A DNA stretch of 64,000 nt from Fibrella aestuarina BUZ 2 (GCF_000331105.1 NC_020054.1:1415698-1479697); one strand, 5' to 3'; shown: positions 17,560 through 27,429, counted from the stretch's first letter. Made by a program: numbers and translations. The notes: generated from the letters alone by a model not told the origin.

Positions 17560-19146
17560 TTACTTGATTCGCCGGAAGCTGAGGGGCATACACCCGCCGG
17601 GGCCGATGGTGATGGTTACCAGAGCCGGTGTGCAGCCATCGACGAGGCCGGGCTGGGGAATGAGCAGGGCGTAGAGGTAGCGTGTTTGTTCGACAGGGCT
17701 CCGATTCTGAACGGGCGGTAGCGTACTGCCCGGCAGGGTTGCGACCAGATCGACTTCAGGCGTGACGGTCGCCAGCGTAGTGCCGCCTGTATAGGCGCTA
17801 CTGCTGCTTTGCGGGGTGTCGAATAGCACAAACGCCACCTGATCGCCCGGATTCACCTGATTGAGCAGCACCCGCACATCGGGCAGTAACTCGCCAGCAC
17901 AGAGCGTGAGCGCATCGGGCGTGTCCAGAAAAGGTTGTGGGCAGGGATCGTTAGTGGGCGCTTCAACCACCACGATGTCGTAGGCTTCGCAGCCCGTTTC
18001 GAGGTCTTTCACCACAATCGTGTAGCTGCCTTCTTTCGACACAATCGGAAAAGGATCGGTACTGCTGAAGCCGTCAGGGCCCGTCCAGATAAACAGCGGC
18101 ACTGTGGCGTCGGTTTCTACCGACAGCATGACGGAGCATGTCTTGCAGGCCATAGCCCCGCCCTGAGCGGCAATGAGTGGTGGCGGCACGGGGCTCTGCG
18201 ATACGCGCGCGGGGTTCGACGCATCGACGCACCCGTTGGCAAACGTGACAATGGCCCGGTAAATGCCCGGTGCGCTGACGCTGAGCGTATTGCCTTCGCC
18301 CGCCATACCCCAGGGACCTGTCCACAAAACCGAGCTGTAGCGTCCCGTGATGGTCGCCGTGAGGGTTATCGTTGGTGTGCTACAGCTCAACGCCCCCTGG
18401 TTGACGGATACCGTGCCCGGCCGCTGATCGCTGCTGACCGTGGCGGTCGTTGCGGTGCCCCAGCAGTTGCCGAGCCGCCCCGTGAGCGTGTAAGTACCGG
18501 GCTGACTCACCGTGATCGACGTACCGCTGGTGGGCGTTGGACTACCGCTGCGCCACCACGAATAGCTGGCCCCCGGCGTAGGGTTAGTCAAGCTCAGGGC
18601 GGCGTAAGGATTGGTGCAGGTCAGGGTTGTCGACCGGGGCGTCAGCGCCATCGATACGCCCGGAAAGACTGTGACGGTGGTTTGGGCCGATACCCGACAC
18701 GCTGGGTCGCTGGGGGTGGGAGCGAGCAGGCCGTAGACGTAATACACGACGGCCGTGCCGGTAGCGTTTGGTAGACTGGCCAGGGAGGCCGTAACGGTGC
18801 TGGCCAACGGGTTGGTGAGTGCATACGTACCCAGCGGGGTGCCGCCCGAGTACATGGCCGTGCCTGACTGCGGGCTGGTGAAATAGACCAGCCGCAGGCT
18901 ATCGGTGGAGGTTGTGTTGGTAGAGACTAAGGGCAGGCTGGGCGCGGTCGCATTGGCACATATCGATAGCGCGTTGACAGGCGTTGTCAGGGTAGGGCAG
19001 CCTACCCGATTGGCAGTAATGCTGGTTGTAAAGAAGGTGTCCCCCGCGACCTGCGCCTGGATCTGGAAACTGGCTATCAGGAGCAAACTGGTTAGCCAAC
19101 TTCGCAAGGCCATCCCCCATTGGACGGTTGCGTACTCGTTTTTCAT
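17560..19146 (-). CDS. Secreted Ig/PKD-like repeat protein
   Basis: A 528-residue exported protein. The ATG at 19146 gives MKNEYATVQWGMALRSWLTS, followed by a hydrophobic signal segment ending in IQAQV; an internal ATG at 19113 is a second option. The mature part is rich in Thr, Ser and Pro and carries Ig-like repeats with paired cysteines (for example TLTCTNPYAALSLTNPTPG, YSWWRSGSPTPTSGT, LSCSTPTITLTATIT, VLWTGPWGMAGEGNTLSV, FIWTGPDGF). This layout resembles bacterial adhesins or SprB-type surface proteins. I do not see a standard type IX secretion C-terminal domain; the protein ends in a short basic FRRIK. No close neighbour explains its job. Confidence 0.8.
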   Translation of the reverse strand: MKNEYATVQWGMALRSWLTSLLLIASFQIQAQVAGDTFFTTSITANRVGCPTLTTPVNALSICANATAPSLPLVSTNTTSTDSLRLVYFTSPQSGTAMYSGGTPLGTYALTNPLASTVTASLASLPNATGTAVVYYVYGLLAPTPSDPACRVSAQTTVTVFPGVSMALTPRSTTLTCTNPYAALSLTNPTPGASYSWWRSGSPTPTSGTSITVSQPGTYTLTGRLGNCWGTATTATVSSDQRPGTVSVNQGALSCSTPTITLTATITGRYSSVLWTGPWGMAGEGNTLSVSAPGIYRAIVTFANGCVDASNPARVSQSPVPPPLIAAQGGAMACKTCSVMLSVETDATVPLFIWTGPDGFSSTDPFPIVSKEGSYTIVVKDLETGCEAYDIVVVEAPTNDPCPQPFLDTPDALTLCAGELLPDVRVLLNQVNPGDQVAFVLFDTPQSSSSAYTGGTTLATVTPEVDLVATLPGSTLPPVQNRSPVEQTRYLYALLIPQPGLVDGCTPALVTITIGPGGCMPLSFRRIK

Positions 19147-19336
19147 CTGAGGCTGTACTACGTAAATAGGCTGTACTAAGGCAGATAGCTCGATCGAGGC
19201 GCGTCGGATTGAGTTTGCAGGCAAAATCAGGCGCTGGTCGGCGTATCTTTATGGGCTGGGGGGTAGGGCTTTTGCATCAAATCCCTTGCCAGTTTGGCCA
19301 GTAGCATCGGGTATATTTACTGGAAGTGACTTTCTC

Positions 19337-21856
19337 ATGAATGAAACGGCAACAAATACACTATTTTCCTACTCGACTACCGAAGAAATCACCGTCTTCG
19401 CCGATCTGATTTTGCCGATACCCGTGCCACGTTTGTTCACGTACCGGGTCAAGCGCGACATGGTCGAGGCGATCAAGGTGGGGGCGCGGGTGATTGTACC
19501 CTTCGGGAAGAGCCGGGTCATTACGGCCGTCGTGGCGAAGCTTCACAACCAGCCGCCCCAAAACTACCAGGCCCGCTACGTGCTCGAACTACTCGACGAA
19601 TACCCGCTCGTGACGGGCTATCAGTTGCAGTTATTCGATTGGATGTCAACCTACTACATGTGCTGCATCGGCGAGGTGCTCAACGTGGCGTTACCGTCGG
19701 GCCTGAAGATCACGAGCCAGTCGAAGGTGCAGTTCAACCCCGATTTCGATTACCCCGAACTGCTAAATGAACAGGAGTCGGCCCTGCTCGAGCAACTGAA
19801 GAAACACCCGTCGTTGAGCTACGAAGAACTGGGCCGCCTGGCGGGTGAAGTGAACGTACCCACGCTGATCAAATCGCTGGTCGACAAGCGGGCGGTCATC
19901 GTGTTCGACGAGGTGAAAGAAAAATACGTACCCAAGATGGTGCGGAAGGTGAAACTCCACCCCAACTACGAGCAGCCCGAACAGTTGCTGGCGCTGTTGC
20001 AACGGCTCGACAAGCTACCGAAGCAACAGGAGGTGGTCATGCGTTACCTGCGGCACGTGCCCATGCAACGCAACCCGGCGCTCAACAAAAACGGCCTCGA
20101 CAAAACCATCCTGAATCAGGACGACGAATTGTCGCAATCGTCGCTGGGTACGTTGATCAAGAACGAGGTGTTCCTCACGTTCGAGGTCATTCAACCGCGC
20201 TTCGCCGATACGTTTTCCCCGCAGAAAGAAATCAAACTGACGCCCGCCCAGCAAACCGCTGCCGACAGCATCATGGCGCAGTTCGGCGAGAAAGGCATCG
20301 TGCTCTTCCACGGCATCACGGGTAGCGGTAAAACCGAGGTCTACATCGATCTGGTGCAGAAGGTGCTGGCGAGCGGATCGCAGGTGCTGTACCTACTGCC
20401 CGAAATCGCGCTGACGACCCAGATTGTGGTGCGCCTGCAAAAAGTCTTCGGCGATAAAATGGGCATTTACCACTCCAAGTTCTCCGACAACGAACGCGTG
20501 GAGGTTTGGAAAGGCATCGTGTCGGGGCAGTTTCAGTTTGTGGTGGGCGTACGGTCGGCGGTGTTTCTGCCGTTCGACAACCTTGGTCTGGTGATCGTGG
20601 ACGAAGAGCACGAAACCTCCTACAAGCAGCACGACCCGGCTCCGCGGTACCACGCCCGCGACGTGGCGATGATGATGGCCCAGTGGCAGCAGGCCAAAGT
20701 GCTGCTCGGTTCGGCCACGCCCAGCATCGAAACCTACTACCAGGCCAAGCAGGGGCGCTACGGGCTGGTTGAATTGTTTCAGCGATACGGCGACGCCAAT
20801 CTGCCGTTTATCGCGCTGGTCGACGTGAAGCGCGAACGCAAGCAGAAGACGATGAAAAACGAGTTTTCGTCGGTCTTGTATGAAGCGCTGGCCGATAATC
20901 TGGAGCGGAAACAGCAGAGTATTCTGTTCCAGAACCGGCGCGGCTACTCGCCCTACCTGCAATGCGAAGACTGCGAATGGACGAGCCAGTGTCTCAACTG
21001 CGCCGTCAGCCTAACCTATCACATGCGGGCGGCCGAACTGCGCTGCCATTACTGCGGCCACAAAGAAACGGTGCCCAAAGTCTGCCCTACCTGCGGTTCG
21101 ACCAAGGTGAAGACGGTGGGTTACGGGACCGAGAAGCTCGAAGATCAGTTGCAGATCATGTTTCCCGACGCCCGCATTCAGCGTATGGACCTCGACACCA
21201 CCCGTGCCAAAAATGCCTATCAACAGATTATCAGCGAGTTTGAGGCGGGTAAGGTCGATATCCTGGTCGGGACGCAGATGATTACGAAGGGTCTCGACTT
21301 TGACAACGTGAGCCTCGTCGGTATTTTCGACGCTGATCGGATCATTCACTTCCCTGAATTCCGGGCAACCGAACGGGCGTTTCAGATGATCACGCAGGTA
21401 TCGGGCCGGGCGGGGCGCCGGGCCGACCGGCAGGGGCGCGTGCTCATTCAGACCGGCAACCCTACACAGCCGGTGCTGCAAAAAGTGATCGATAACGATT
21501 ATTTGGGTCTCTACGAAGACGAGATCGGCGAACGGCGCGACTTCAACTACCCGCCCTTCTCCCGGCTCATCAAACTGACCGTGCGCCACACCGATCAGCG
21601 CATCAGCAAACGCGCCGCCGACCGCCTCCGCGCCGAACTAGCCGAAAAGCTGGGCGACGAGCGCGTGCTGGGGCCGGAAGAGCCGCTGGTGGAACGCATC
21701 CGCAACCAGTTTCTCTACGACATTCTGGTCAAGCTTGAAAAGGACAAGATCAACGTCAAGGCGGTGAAAACCTTTATCCAGGAGCGTATCACCGACATCC
21801 TCACCGACAAAGGCCTCCGCCAGGTCAGCATCGTGATCGACGTGGATTGTTTGTAA
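19337..21856 (+). CDS. priA: Primosomal protein N' (replication restart helicase PriA)
   Basis: PriA, 839 residues, the superfamily 2 helicase that restarts stalled forks and loads DnaB. The ATG at 19337 (MNETATNTLFSYSTTEEITV) is followed by VFADLILPIPVPRLFTYRV, the 3'-DNA-binding domain start. Walker A is GITGSGKTEVY, motif II is DEEH (VIVDEEHETSYKQHD). The zinc-binding region carries eight cysteines (CEDCEWTSQCLNC, then CHYCGHKETVPKVCPTCG). GTQMITKGLDFDNVSLVGIFDAD and QVSGRAGRR are C-terminal helicase motifs. Slightly longer than E. coli PriA (732) because of inserts in the N-terminal half, as usual in Bacteroidota. Confidence 0.97.
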   Translation: MNETATNTLFSYSTTEEITVFADLILPIPVPRLFTYRVKRDMVEAIKVGARVIVPFGKSRVITAVVAKLHNQPPQNYQARYVLELLDEYPLVTGYQLQLFDWMSTYYMCCIGEVLNVALPSGLKITSQSKVQFNPDFDYPELLNEQESALLEQLKKHPSLSYEELGRLAGEVNVPTLIKSLVDKRAVIVFDEVKEKYVPKMVRKVKLHPNYEQPEQLLALLQRLDKLPKQQEVVMRYLRHVPMQRNPALNKNGLDKTILNQDDELSQSSLGTLIKNEVFLTFEVIQPRFADTFSPQKEIKLTPAQQTAADSIMAQFGEKGIVLFHGITGSGKTEVYIDLVQKVLASGSQVLYLLPEIALTTQIVVRLQKVFGDKMGIYHSKFSDNERVEVWKGIVSGQFQFVVGVRSAVFLPFDNLGLVIVDEEHETSYKQHDPAPRYHARDVAMMMAQWQQAKVLLGSATPSIETYYQAKQGRYGLVELFQRYGDANLPFIALVDVKRERKQKTMKNEFSSVLYEALADNLERKQQSILFQNRRGYSPYLQCEDCEWTSQCLNCAVSLTYHMRAAELRCHYCGHKETVPKVCPTCGSTKVKTVGYGTEKLEDQLQIMFPDARIQRMDLDTTRAKNAYQQIISEFEAGKVDILVGTQMITKGLDFDNVSLVGIFDADRIIHFPEFRATERAFQMITQVSGRAGRRADRQGRVLIQTGNPTQPVLQKVIDNDYLGLYEDEIGERRDFNYPPFSRLIKLTVRHTDQRISKRAADRLRAELAEKLGDERVLGPEEPLVERIRNQFLYDILVKLEKDKINVKAVKTFIQERITDILTDKGLRQVSIVIDVDCL

Positions 21857-22014
21857 CAGCTTCCGCCTACTCAATACCATGGTTGCTATCCTGCCAGCTA
21901 TTTATTGCGGAAAATAGCGCGTGCATTCGTGATGAACTAGCTATATGCCCGCGAACATCATGCCGGATTGAGCAGGCTAAATCAACCAATTAAGGCGGTT
22001 GGTTAGGTCTTTTT

Positions 22015-22034
22015 CCGGGGTTAGAAACCGGGGA
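22015..22034. repeat. Small palindrome CCGGGGTTAGAAACCGGGGA
   Basis: A 20-base near-palindrome in the 245-bp spacer between priA and the next gene. It resembles the CCCGGTTT/AAACCGGG arms in the eutB-recG spacer. Nothing else recognisable is in this spacer. Confidence 0.45.
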
Positions 22035-22101
22035 AGATACGGTGCGTTGAGGGGCATTGGGCTTCTATTTTTGGGGCTTCACGAAACGAATGCTATCCCA
22101 C

Positions 22102-23616
22102 ATGTCTACCCGCCTGCTCACCCTATTAAGCTGGCTGTCAGCTACCGCCGTAGTGGCTCAGACGCCCGCCGATACCAGTCAGTATTATCCGCGCAAAACG
22201 CTGCTTTTCCTGAACCGCCTCGCTCAACGCCCTGACAAGGCGTTGCCCCTGTCAAAACCCCGCCCACGCAGTATGCAGCCGGTAACCGAGCGGGCGGCAA
22301 TGGTTATCGAAATGCCCGCCGAGTCAATGGAGTTGGGCGGGAAGGGTGGTAAGCACACATGGTCACCCAAGGGTGCGAAAAAAATCGCGGCGAATGATCT
22401 GCTTAGTAAACCCACGCTGAATCGGTACATGGCCGTACAGACGGTGCGCTACCTGACGGGAAAAGAGGATGTGAGCTACTACGACACGTATTTTTCGGCC
22501 AATTCGTCGGATGGACTGATTACACTAGGGCGTACAAAGACGAACAAAGATTCGGCTGAACAGGTACAGTCGGTTTGGAATTACGGGCTGAAGACGAAAA
22601 TAATCACGGGGTTGGGCAACCTGTTTAGTGGCCGAAAATTCAGCCGGGAAGTGGGACTGTATGCCAACTTTACGGTGTTTGGTCGGGGCAGTATCTGGTA
22701 CGACAAGGTGCAGGTCGATACTATGCGACGGGAACGGGAATACATTCTACAGACTATCGTTGTTGACTACGCGCGCGATACGGTTCAGTTTAACCAGCAG
22801 CAGCGACAGGCGTTGGCTGCATTTTTATCGGGCTACACGGGACAGGAACCAAGCTTCGAGAAGGACACCGCTGCATTCCGTAAGAGCCTGCTACGCGATC
22901 GGATCGCCTTCTATGGGGTGCTGGACAAAAAGTACAAAGATCAGTATTTCGAACTGGAAATGAAGGCCGGTAAACCGCGCGTCAACTATGTGCGCTCAAA
23001 CTGGTGGACGGTCCTGGGCAACCTCTCGGGCGTAACCGATGCCATTCGCCCAGATTCGACGCAACCCGCTGGGGATGGGCTATTCATCGGGGCCAAAGCA
23101 GGGCTCAGTTACTCGGTATTTACGGAAGATTTTCGCCGTGAAAAAGATGGCTCCCGCGCCTGGTATCGGCTACGGTCGCTGGCAACCCTATCAGCAACGG
23201 TGCAGAACACGAATCAGCTCCGGTTGCTGGAAACTTACGGAGCCGATGCCGCGCCTCAGTTGCGCGGGAAAAGCATCACCAAAGATGGATCGACTTACTG
23301 GCAGGGACCTTACGAAAACTGGGCCATGTTGAACCTGGAAGGGCGGATTTTGCTTACAATGCCCAATTTGACCAACGTGGTGAGTCTGGATCTGTTTGGT
23401 GGCACAACCACCGGCCGCTACGCCAGCCAGAATCTTGGCTTTGGGTTCCTGTTTTCGCTGCCTGACCAGACGAAAAAAGCGCCTGTCAACGTAGAGCTGA
23501 TGGCCAATTTTATGGATCTGAATCGCCAGTTGCTACCCGGCAAAAGTGCTCTTGACCGGCTTCAGGTTGGCATCAGTCTCGCTTTGCCCTTCAACAGCAA
23601 CCTGAATAACCTGTAA
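22102..23616 (+). CDS. Hypothetical secreted protein, possible outer-membrane component
   Basis: A 504-residue protein that I do not recognise. MSTRLLTLLSWLSATAVVAQ is a good signal peptide, so I placed the start at 22102; the ATG at 22090 would add four residues. The mature protein has a Lys/Pro-rich lead (PLSKPRPRSMQPVTERAAMVI), then alternating strand-like segments. The C-terminal third (LEGRILLTMPNLTNVVSLDLFGG, LGFGFLFSLPD, VNVELMANFMDLNRQ and final LQVGISLALPF) looks like amphipathic beta strands, which suggests a membrane barrel or a surface beta-sheet protein. It is convergent with treY. Confidence 0.75.
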   Translation: MSTRLLTLLSWLSATAVVAQTPADTSQYYPRKTLLFLNRLAQRPDKALPLSKPRPRSMQPVTERAAMVIEMPAESMELGGKGGKHTWSPKGAKKIAANDLLSKPTLNRYMAVQTVRYLTGKEDVSYYDTYFSANSSDGLITLGRTKTNKDSAEQVQSVWNYGLKTKIITGLGNLFSGRKFSREVGLYANFTVFGRGSIWYDKVQVDTMRREREYILQTIVVDYARDTVQFNQQQRQALAAFLSGYTGQEPSFEKDTAAFRKSLLRDRIAFYGVLDKKYKDQYFELEMKAGKPRVNYVRSNWWTVLGNLSGVTDAIRPDSTQPAGDGLFIGAKAGLSYSVFTEDFRREKDGSRAWYRLRSLATLSATVQNTNQLRLLETYGADAAPQLRGKSITKDGSTYWQGPYENWAMLNLEGRILLTMPNLTNVVSLDLFGGTTTGRYASQNLGFGFLFSLPDQTKKAPVNVELMANFMDLNRQLLPGKSALDRLQVGISLALPFNSNLNNL

Positions 23617-23633
23617 AGTGGATTCCGCGTCAA

Positions 23634-23694
23634 CCTGCTTGCGATGCATTTGAGTTGCCTTTGCAAGGGGCAACTCAAATGCATCGCAAGCAGG
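23634..23694. terminator. Bidirectional hairpin before treY stop
   Basis: A perfect 26-bp inverted repeat (23634-23659 and 23669-23694) with a 9-base loop lies between two convergent genes, 18 bp after one stop and 19 bp before the other. It fits a shared terminator. Confidence 0.75.
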
Positions 23695-23713
23695 CCGCAG
23701 TAGTTTTACCGCC

Positions 23714-26533
23714 TTACGCTCTGCGTTTAAACAAGCCCAGCGGCCAGCCTTCGGCGAGTTGAATGGTTGAACCAGCCACGGTGCGGCCCGTGAGCACATC
23801 CGTCCAGGTACCAGTGCCGGGAAGTGTCACCCGCGTATCCTGCCAGTCGAGCGCGAGTGGGTCGGTAGCGCCGGTTTGGTTGGCGAGGCGAGCCAGGTGT
23901 AGCGGCACAATGACGACGTACCCAGCCGTGTCGGTCTGGCGGGCAAACGCCAGTACATGGTCGCGGTGCGTACCGTCTACGGGTAGGGGAACGTACCCAG
24001 CCGACGCCCAAAAGTCCGGATGCTCGCGGCGTTCGGTCAGGAGTTTGTGCGTCAGCCAGAGTTTAATCTGACCCGTGCGGCGGCTTTCCCAGAGCCGGTC
24101 GGGTTGTGGCGCTTGGTCGCTCTGAAGCGCGGTCAGCAGTTGGGTTCGTAGCTCGTAGTTGACCGCCCGCCGGTTGTCGGGGTCTACCAAGCTCAGGTCA
24201 AACAGTTCACAGCCCTGATAAACGTCGGGCATGCCGGGCGTGGTGAATTTCAGCAGCACCTGCGCCAACGAATTGACAATCCCGAAATCGGCAATGCGGT
24301 TAATGAACGCGTCAAGCTCGGGCCAGAGCGGGCCATTTTTGTCGAGCCAGGCATCGGCGTAGGCGTAGGTTGCCTCCATGTACGGTTTGTTGGGACGTAC
24401 CCAGCTCGTGTGCCGCTTGGCCTCCTGCAAGGCTTTCTCCAGGTACTTACGCATCCGCCCGCCGAAGTTGTCTTCCTGATCCCAGGCCGTTGAGCCTTCC
24501 TCATACGGGTAAGCGCCAACCAGCGTTTGGAGCACGAAGTAAGCGTCGTTGGGGTCGGGCATGTTGTTGGGGCGTTGGGCGGCGCTCAACGAAAGCCAGC
24601 GTTGGGCGGTCTGTGGCCATTCGTCACCTAGGGCCGTGAGCACGTTGAGGCGGGCGCGTACGTCTTCACCCCGTTTGGTGTCGTGGGTCGACGTGCCGTT
24701 CATGGCCAGCGGCCACTGCGCCTGCCGGTCCTGCATGGCCAGGTGGAAAGTGTCGATGTCCATGCCAAACGCCTCCGCCGAATCGCCCACTTCGTTATGA
24801 CCGATGAAGCGGGAATAGGTATACAGCAGCGTGTCTTCCACGCCTTTTGCCATGATTGGTCCCGTAAACTGCATGCAGCGCTGGTAGAACCGCAGGGCGC
24901 GGGCGTTGTAATCCGCATCGCCTTCGAGTGGCTTTTGCAGCCAGATATCGGTCAGCAGATCGACCGATGCCCCAAACTCAACAGCCCGTTCGCGCACAGA
25001 ATCGAGCAACTGCCGAACAGCCTCCGCTTCATCGGCCGGGAGCGGAAACTGATTGCCGTAGAACCGATAAACCGGGCATCGCACCAGCAGTTCGGCCAGC
25101 GTCAGCAGAAACATGGTCTCGTTGATGGTCGCCATGCGCTCGGCCGGCACCAGTTGCTGATTGTAAAAAAGCTTGTACAGGTTGGCCAGTTCGCCACCCA
25201 TATCGTGATACAGAATATAGGCCTTGCGGCTGAACATCTGATCGTGTACCGACGTCGCATTGCCCACCAGTTGCTGGTAGAAGGTGGTGAAAGCCGCCTC
25301 ACCCGTCGCATCGGTCAGCAAATTATTGACCAGCGCCAGATAATCGTAGCCGCTGCTTCCCTGAATGGGCCAGTTGGGTAGGTTTTCGCCCGGCTCCAGA
25401 ATTTTTTCAACTACGATGTAGGATTCGTCGCCCATCGCCCGACGCAGGTTGTCGAGGTATCCCGCCGGATCGAACAGCCCATCCACGTGGTCGACGCGCA
25501 GGCCCTGAAACGTACCGTCGTCAACCAGTTCCTGAATGAGTGAATGCACGTGCTCGAATACCTCTGGGCGTTCCACCGCCAGACACAGCAGGCCGTTGAC
25601 CGTGAAAAAACGCCGGAAGTTGATGCGCCGCCGTGTTTCCTCACCATCGCACAACCGGTAGTGCTGATCCTCGGTGAGCGCGTGCAGTTCATCGACCGAT
25701 TGGTTGATGGTGGCTAACCGATACTCGACATAAGCACGCACCTCGTCGTTATCCTCCATTAAGGCGGCCAGTTCCAGCCGGGCAGCGTCCCAGGCAGCAG
25801 CCGCGGTAGTATGCTCATCAGCTGTCGAATGGGCACGGCGGGCTTCGGGTTGCGCCTGTTGGCCCTGCGTGGCTACGTTACCTTCGTAAACGGTCGGGTG
25901 CGTCGGCTCAGGTACGTAGAGCCCGTCGATCTGATCGAGCCACTGAGCCAGTGCCGCCGGTACGTTGGCTGGCTCAACCGTGGTGCCGACGGGCGTGGTC
26001 AGCACGTGGGCGTAGGTATGCGGGGCCAGCGGAAAATGGTTTTCGTAGTAGGCCAGCACCAGCCGCTGATGTTGATAAGCCACCTGTAACTCGCCCCCCG
26101 CGATGATGTTCTTTAGCGGTTTGCCCAGAAACGGCGCCATCAGCGTACCGCTGAACAGCTCGTTGGTGCCGGGAATATCGAAATAGCCCGCGTAGACCGA
26201 TTGCTGCCCTTTTTCCAGCACGTCCGTCACCCAGGGGTTGGCGGGGTGGTAAGCAAGGTGGTTAGGCACAATATCCTGCACCCAGCCCATACCCCGGTCG
26301 CGTAGCCATTGGCTCAGTTCCCGCAGTTGCGCGACGGTACCAATTTCGGGGTTGATCCGTTGCGGGTCGATGCCATCATACCCGTGGGTACTGCCGGGGG
26401 TGGCAGCCAGGGTAGGCGCGGCGTAGAGGGTGGTTACACCGAGTTGGTGCAGGTAGTTGAGCTGCTGTTGCAGGTGGGCGAAGGTAAAGCCGGCATGCAA
26501 TTGCACGCGATAGGTCGAGACAGGATTGTACAT
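23714..26533 (-). CDS. treY: Malto-oligosyltrehalose synthase (TreY)
   Basis: TreY, 939 residues, a GH13 enzyme that turns the reducing end of maltodextrin into a trehalose unit. The start at 26533 (MYNPVSTYRVQLHAGFTFAHL) fits the family. Catalytic landmarks are DIVPNHLAYH (region I), GLRVDHVDGLFDP (nucleophile Asp), IVVEKILEPGENLP (acid/base Glu) and GTSTHDTKRGEDVRARL (region IV, HD). The middle has the usual TreY insert. TreY normally acts with TreZ (trehalohydrolase) and often TreX or a glycogen-branching gene; none is in this window. In the sequence it is an isolated gene flanked by unrelated ones, so its partner must be elsewhere or trehalose is not finished here. Confidence 0.95.
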   Translation of the reverse strand: MYNPVSTYRVQLHAGFTFAHLQQQLNYLHQLGVTTLYAAPTLAATPGSTHGYDGIDPQRINPEIGTVAQLRELSQWLRDRGMGWVQDIVPNHLAYHPANPWVTDVLEKGQQSVYAGYFDIPGTNELFSGTLMAPFLGKPLKNIIAGGELQVAYQHQRLVLAYYENHFPLAPHTYAHVLTTPVGTTVEPANVPAALAQWLDQIDGLYVPEPTHPTVYEGNVATQGQQAQPEARRAHSTADEHTTAAAAWDAARLELAALMEDNDEVRAYVEYRLATINQSVDELHALTEDQHYRLCDGEETRRRINFRRFFTVNGLLCLAVERPEVFEHVHSLIQELVDDGTFQGLRVDHVDGLFDPAGYLDNLRRAMGDESYIVVEKILEPGENLPNWPIQGSSGYDYLALVNNLLTDATGEAAFTTFYQQLVGNATSVHDQMFSRKAYILYHDMGGELANLYKLFYNQQLVPAERMATINETMFLLTLAELLVRCPVYRFYGNQFPLPADEAEAVRQLLDSVRERAVEFGASVDLLTDIWLQKPLEGDADYNARALRFYQRCMQFTGPIMAKGVEDTLLYTYSRFIGHNEVGDSAEAFGMDIDTFHLAMQDRQAQWPLAMNGTSTHDTKRGEDVRARLNVLTALGDEWPQTAQRWLSLSAAQRPNNMPDPNDAYFVLQTLVGAYPYEEGSTAWDQEDNFGGRMRKYLEKALQEAKRHTSWVRPNKPYMEATYAYADAWLDKNGPLWPELDAFINRIADFGIVNSLAQVLLKFTTPGMPDVYQGCELFDLSLVDPDNRRAVNYELRTQLLTALQSDQAPQPDRLWESRRTGQIKLWLTHKLLTERREHPDFWASAGYVPLPVDGTHRDHVLAFARQTDTAGYVVIVPLHLARLANQTGATDPLALDWQDTRVTLPGTGTWTDVLTGRTVAGSTIQLAEGWPLGLFKRRA

Positions 26534-26544
26534 AACGTGGTGTG

Positions 26545-26668
26545 ACCCCACCCCCAGCCCCTCCCCTGAAAGCAGGGGAGGGGAGTTTTGGCTTCGCCTT
26601 ACTCTGAAGAGCCAACGCAGCGGAGCTCTCCCCTCCCCTTTTTTAAGGGGAGGGGCCGGGGGTGGGGT
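26545..26668. repeat. GC-rich composite inverted repeat
   Basis: Outer arms 26545-26567 and 26646-26668 (ACCCCACCCCCAGCCCCTCC and its complement) pair over 23 bases with one mismatch. Two smaller hairpins (26559-26584 and 26630-26656) made of CCCCTCCCC/GGGGAGGGG lie inside. Runs of C and G could also form G-quadruplexes. Such 'CCCCACCCCCGGCCCCTCCCC' blocks are known dispersed intergenic repeats in several phyla. The element separates treY from the divergent L,D-transpeptidase gene. Confidence 0.75.
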
Positions 26669-26709
26669 AGTAATTCTTATCTTTAACCAGTAAAGCCGAC
26701 CGTAGTTGC

Positions 26710-27429
26710 ATGAAACTTTTTCTACTGCCTATTCTGGCCTTGTTCTGCTGTGGGACTGCCCCGTTGCGAAGGGTTGAACCGACAGTGAAACCGGCCCGTA
26801 CCTGTACCACCTCCGCCGATCCACGCATGCACCTGTACGACGATCTGGACCTGGAATTACTGGGGCTGAACCGGCGGGCGTATGAACTGGGCGTGAGCGG
26901 GATGCAGTACGTAGCCAAACCAAAACCCCTGTTGCTGCTGGCCGACATGACGCAGCCCTCTGTTAACAAGCGCCTGTACGTCATCGACCTGGCTAACCGG
27001 AAACTGCTGTTTCAGACGTACGTGGCGCATGGGCAGGGCTCAGGTACGTTGCGGCCCCGCCAGTTTTCAAACGTGGCGTCCTCGATGCAGTCGAGTCTGG
27101 GGTTTTACCGCACGATGGGTCGTTACTGGGGAAAGCACGGCTTATCGCTCAAATTGAAAGGGCTGGAGCCGGGTATCAACGATCGCGTGTTTGACCGAAA
27201 CATTGTGTTGCACGGGGCGGCCTATGTGTGCGAAGATACCATCCGCCACACCGGCATGCTGGGCCGCAGCCAGGGATGCCCCGCTGTTCCTGACGCCCTG
27301 TCGACGCCCATTATCAAAACCGTAGAAGGTGGCGCTACGCTGTTTGTGTACTACCCCGACAGCCAGTATCTGGCTACGTCGTCGTTTATCAACGGAAAGC
27401 GTGAGTCATTGGCGGTAGCGGCCCGGTAA
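26710..27429 (+). CDS. Murein L,D-transpeptidase catalytic domain protein (YkuD_2)
   Basis: A 239-residue exported protein of the YkuD_2 (L,D-transpeptidase catalytic domain-like) family. The N-terminus MKLFLLPILALFCCGTAPL is a signal, with two cysteines (CCG) that might allow lipidation. The active-site region is HGAAYVCEDTIRHTGMLGRSQGCPAVP, in which the histidine of HG and the cysteine of the GCPA motif are the expected catalytic residues. Substrate-contact text is LYVIDLANRKLLFQTYVAHGQGSGT. It probably cross-links or attaches peptidoglycan in the periplasm. It sits alone, divergent from treY. Confidence 0.9.
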   Translation: MKLFLLPILALFCCGTAPLRRVEPTVKPARTCTTSADPRMHLYDDLDLELLGLNRRAYELGVSGMQYVAKPKPLLLLADMTQPSVNKRLYVIDLANRKLLFQTYVAHGQGSGTLRPRQFSNVASSMQSSLGFYRTMGRYWGKHGLSLKLKGLEPGINDRVFDRNIVLHGAAYVCEDTIRHTGMLGRSQGCPAVPDALSTPIIKTVEGGATLFVYYPDSQYLATSSFINGKRESLAVAAR

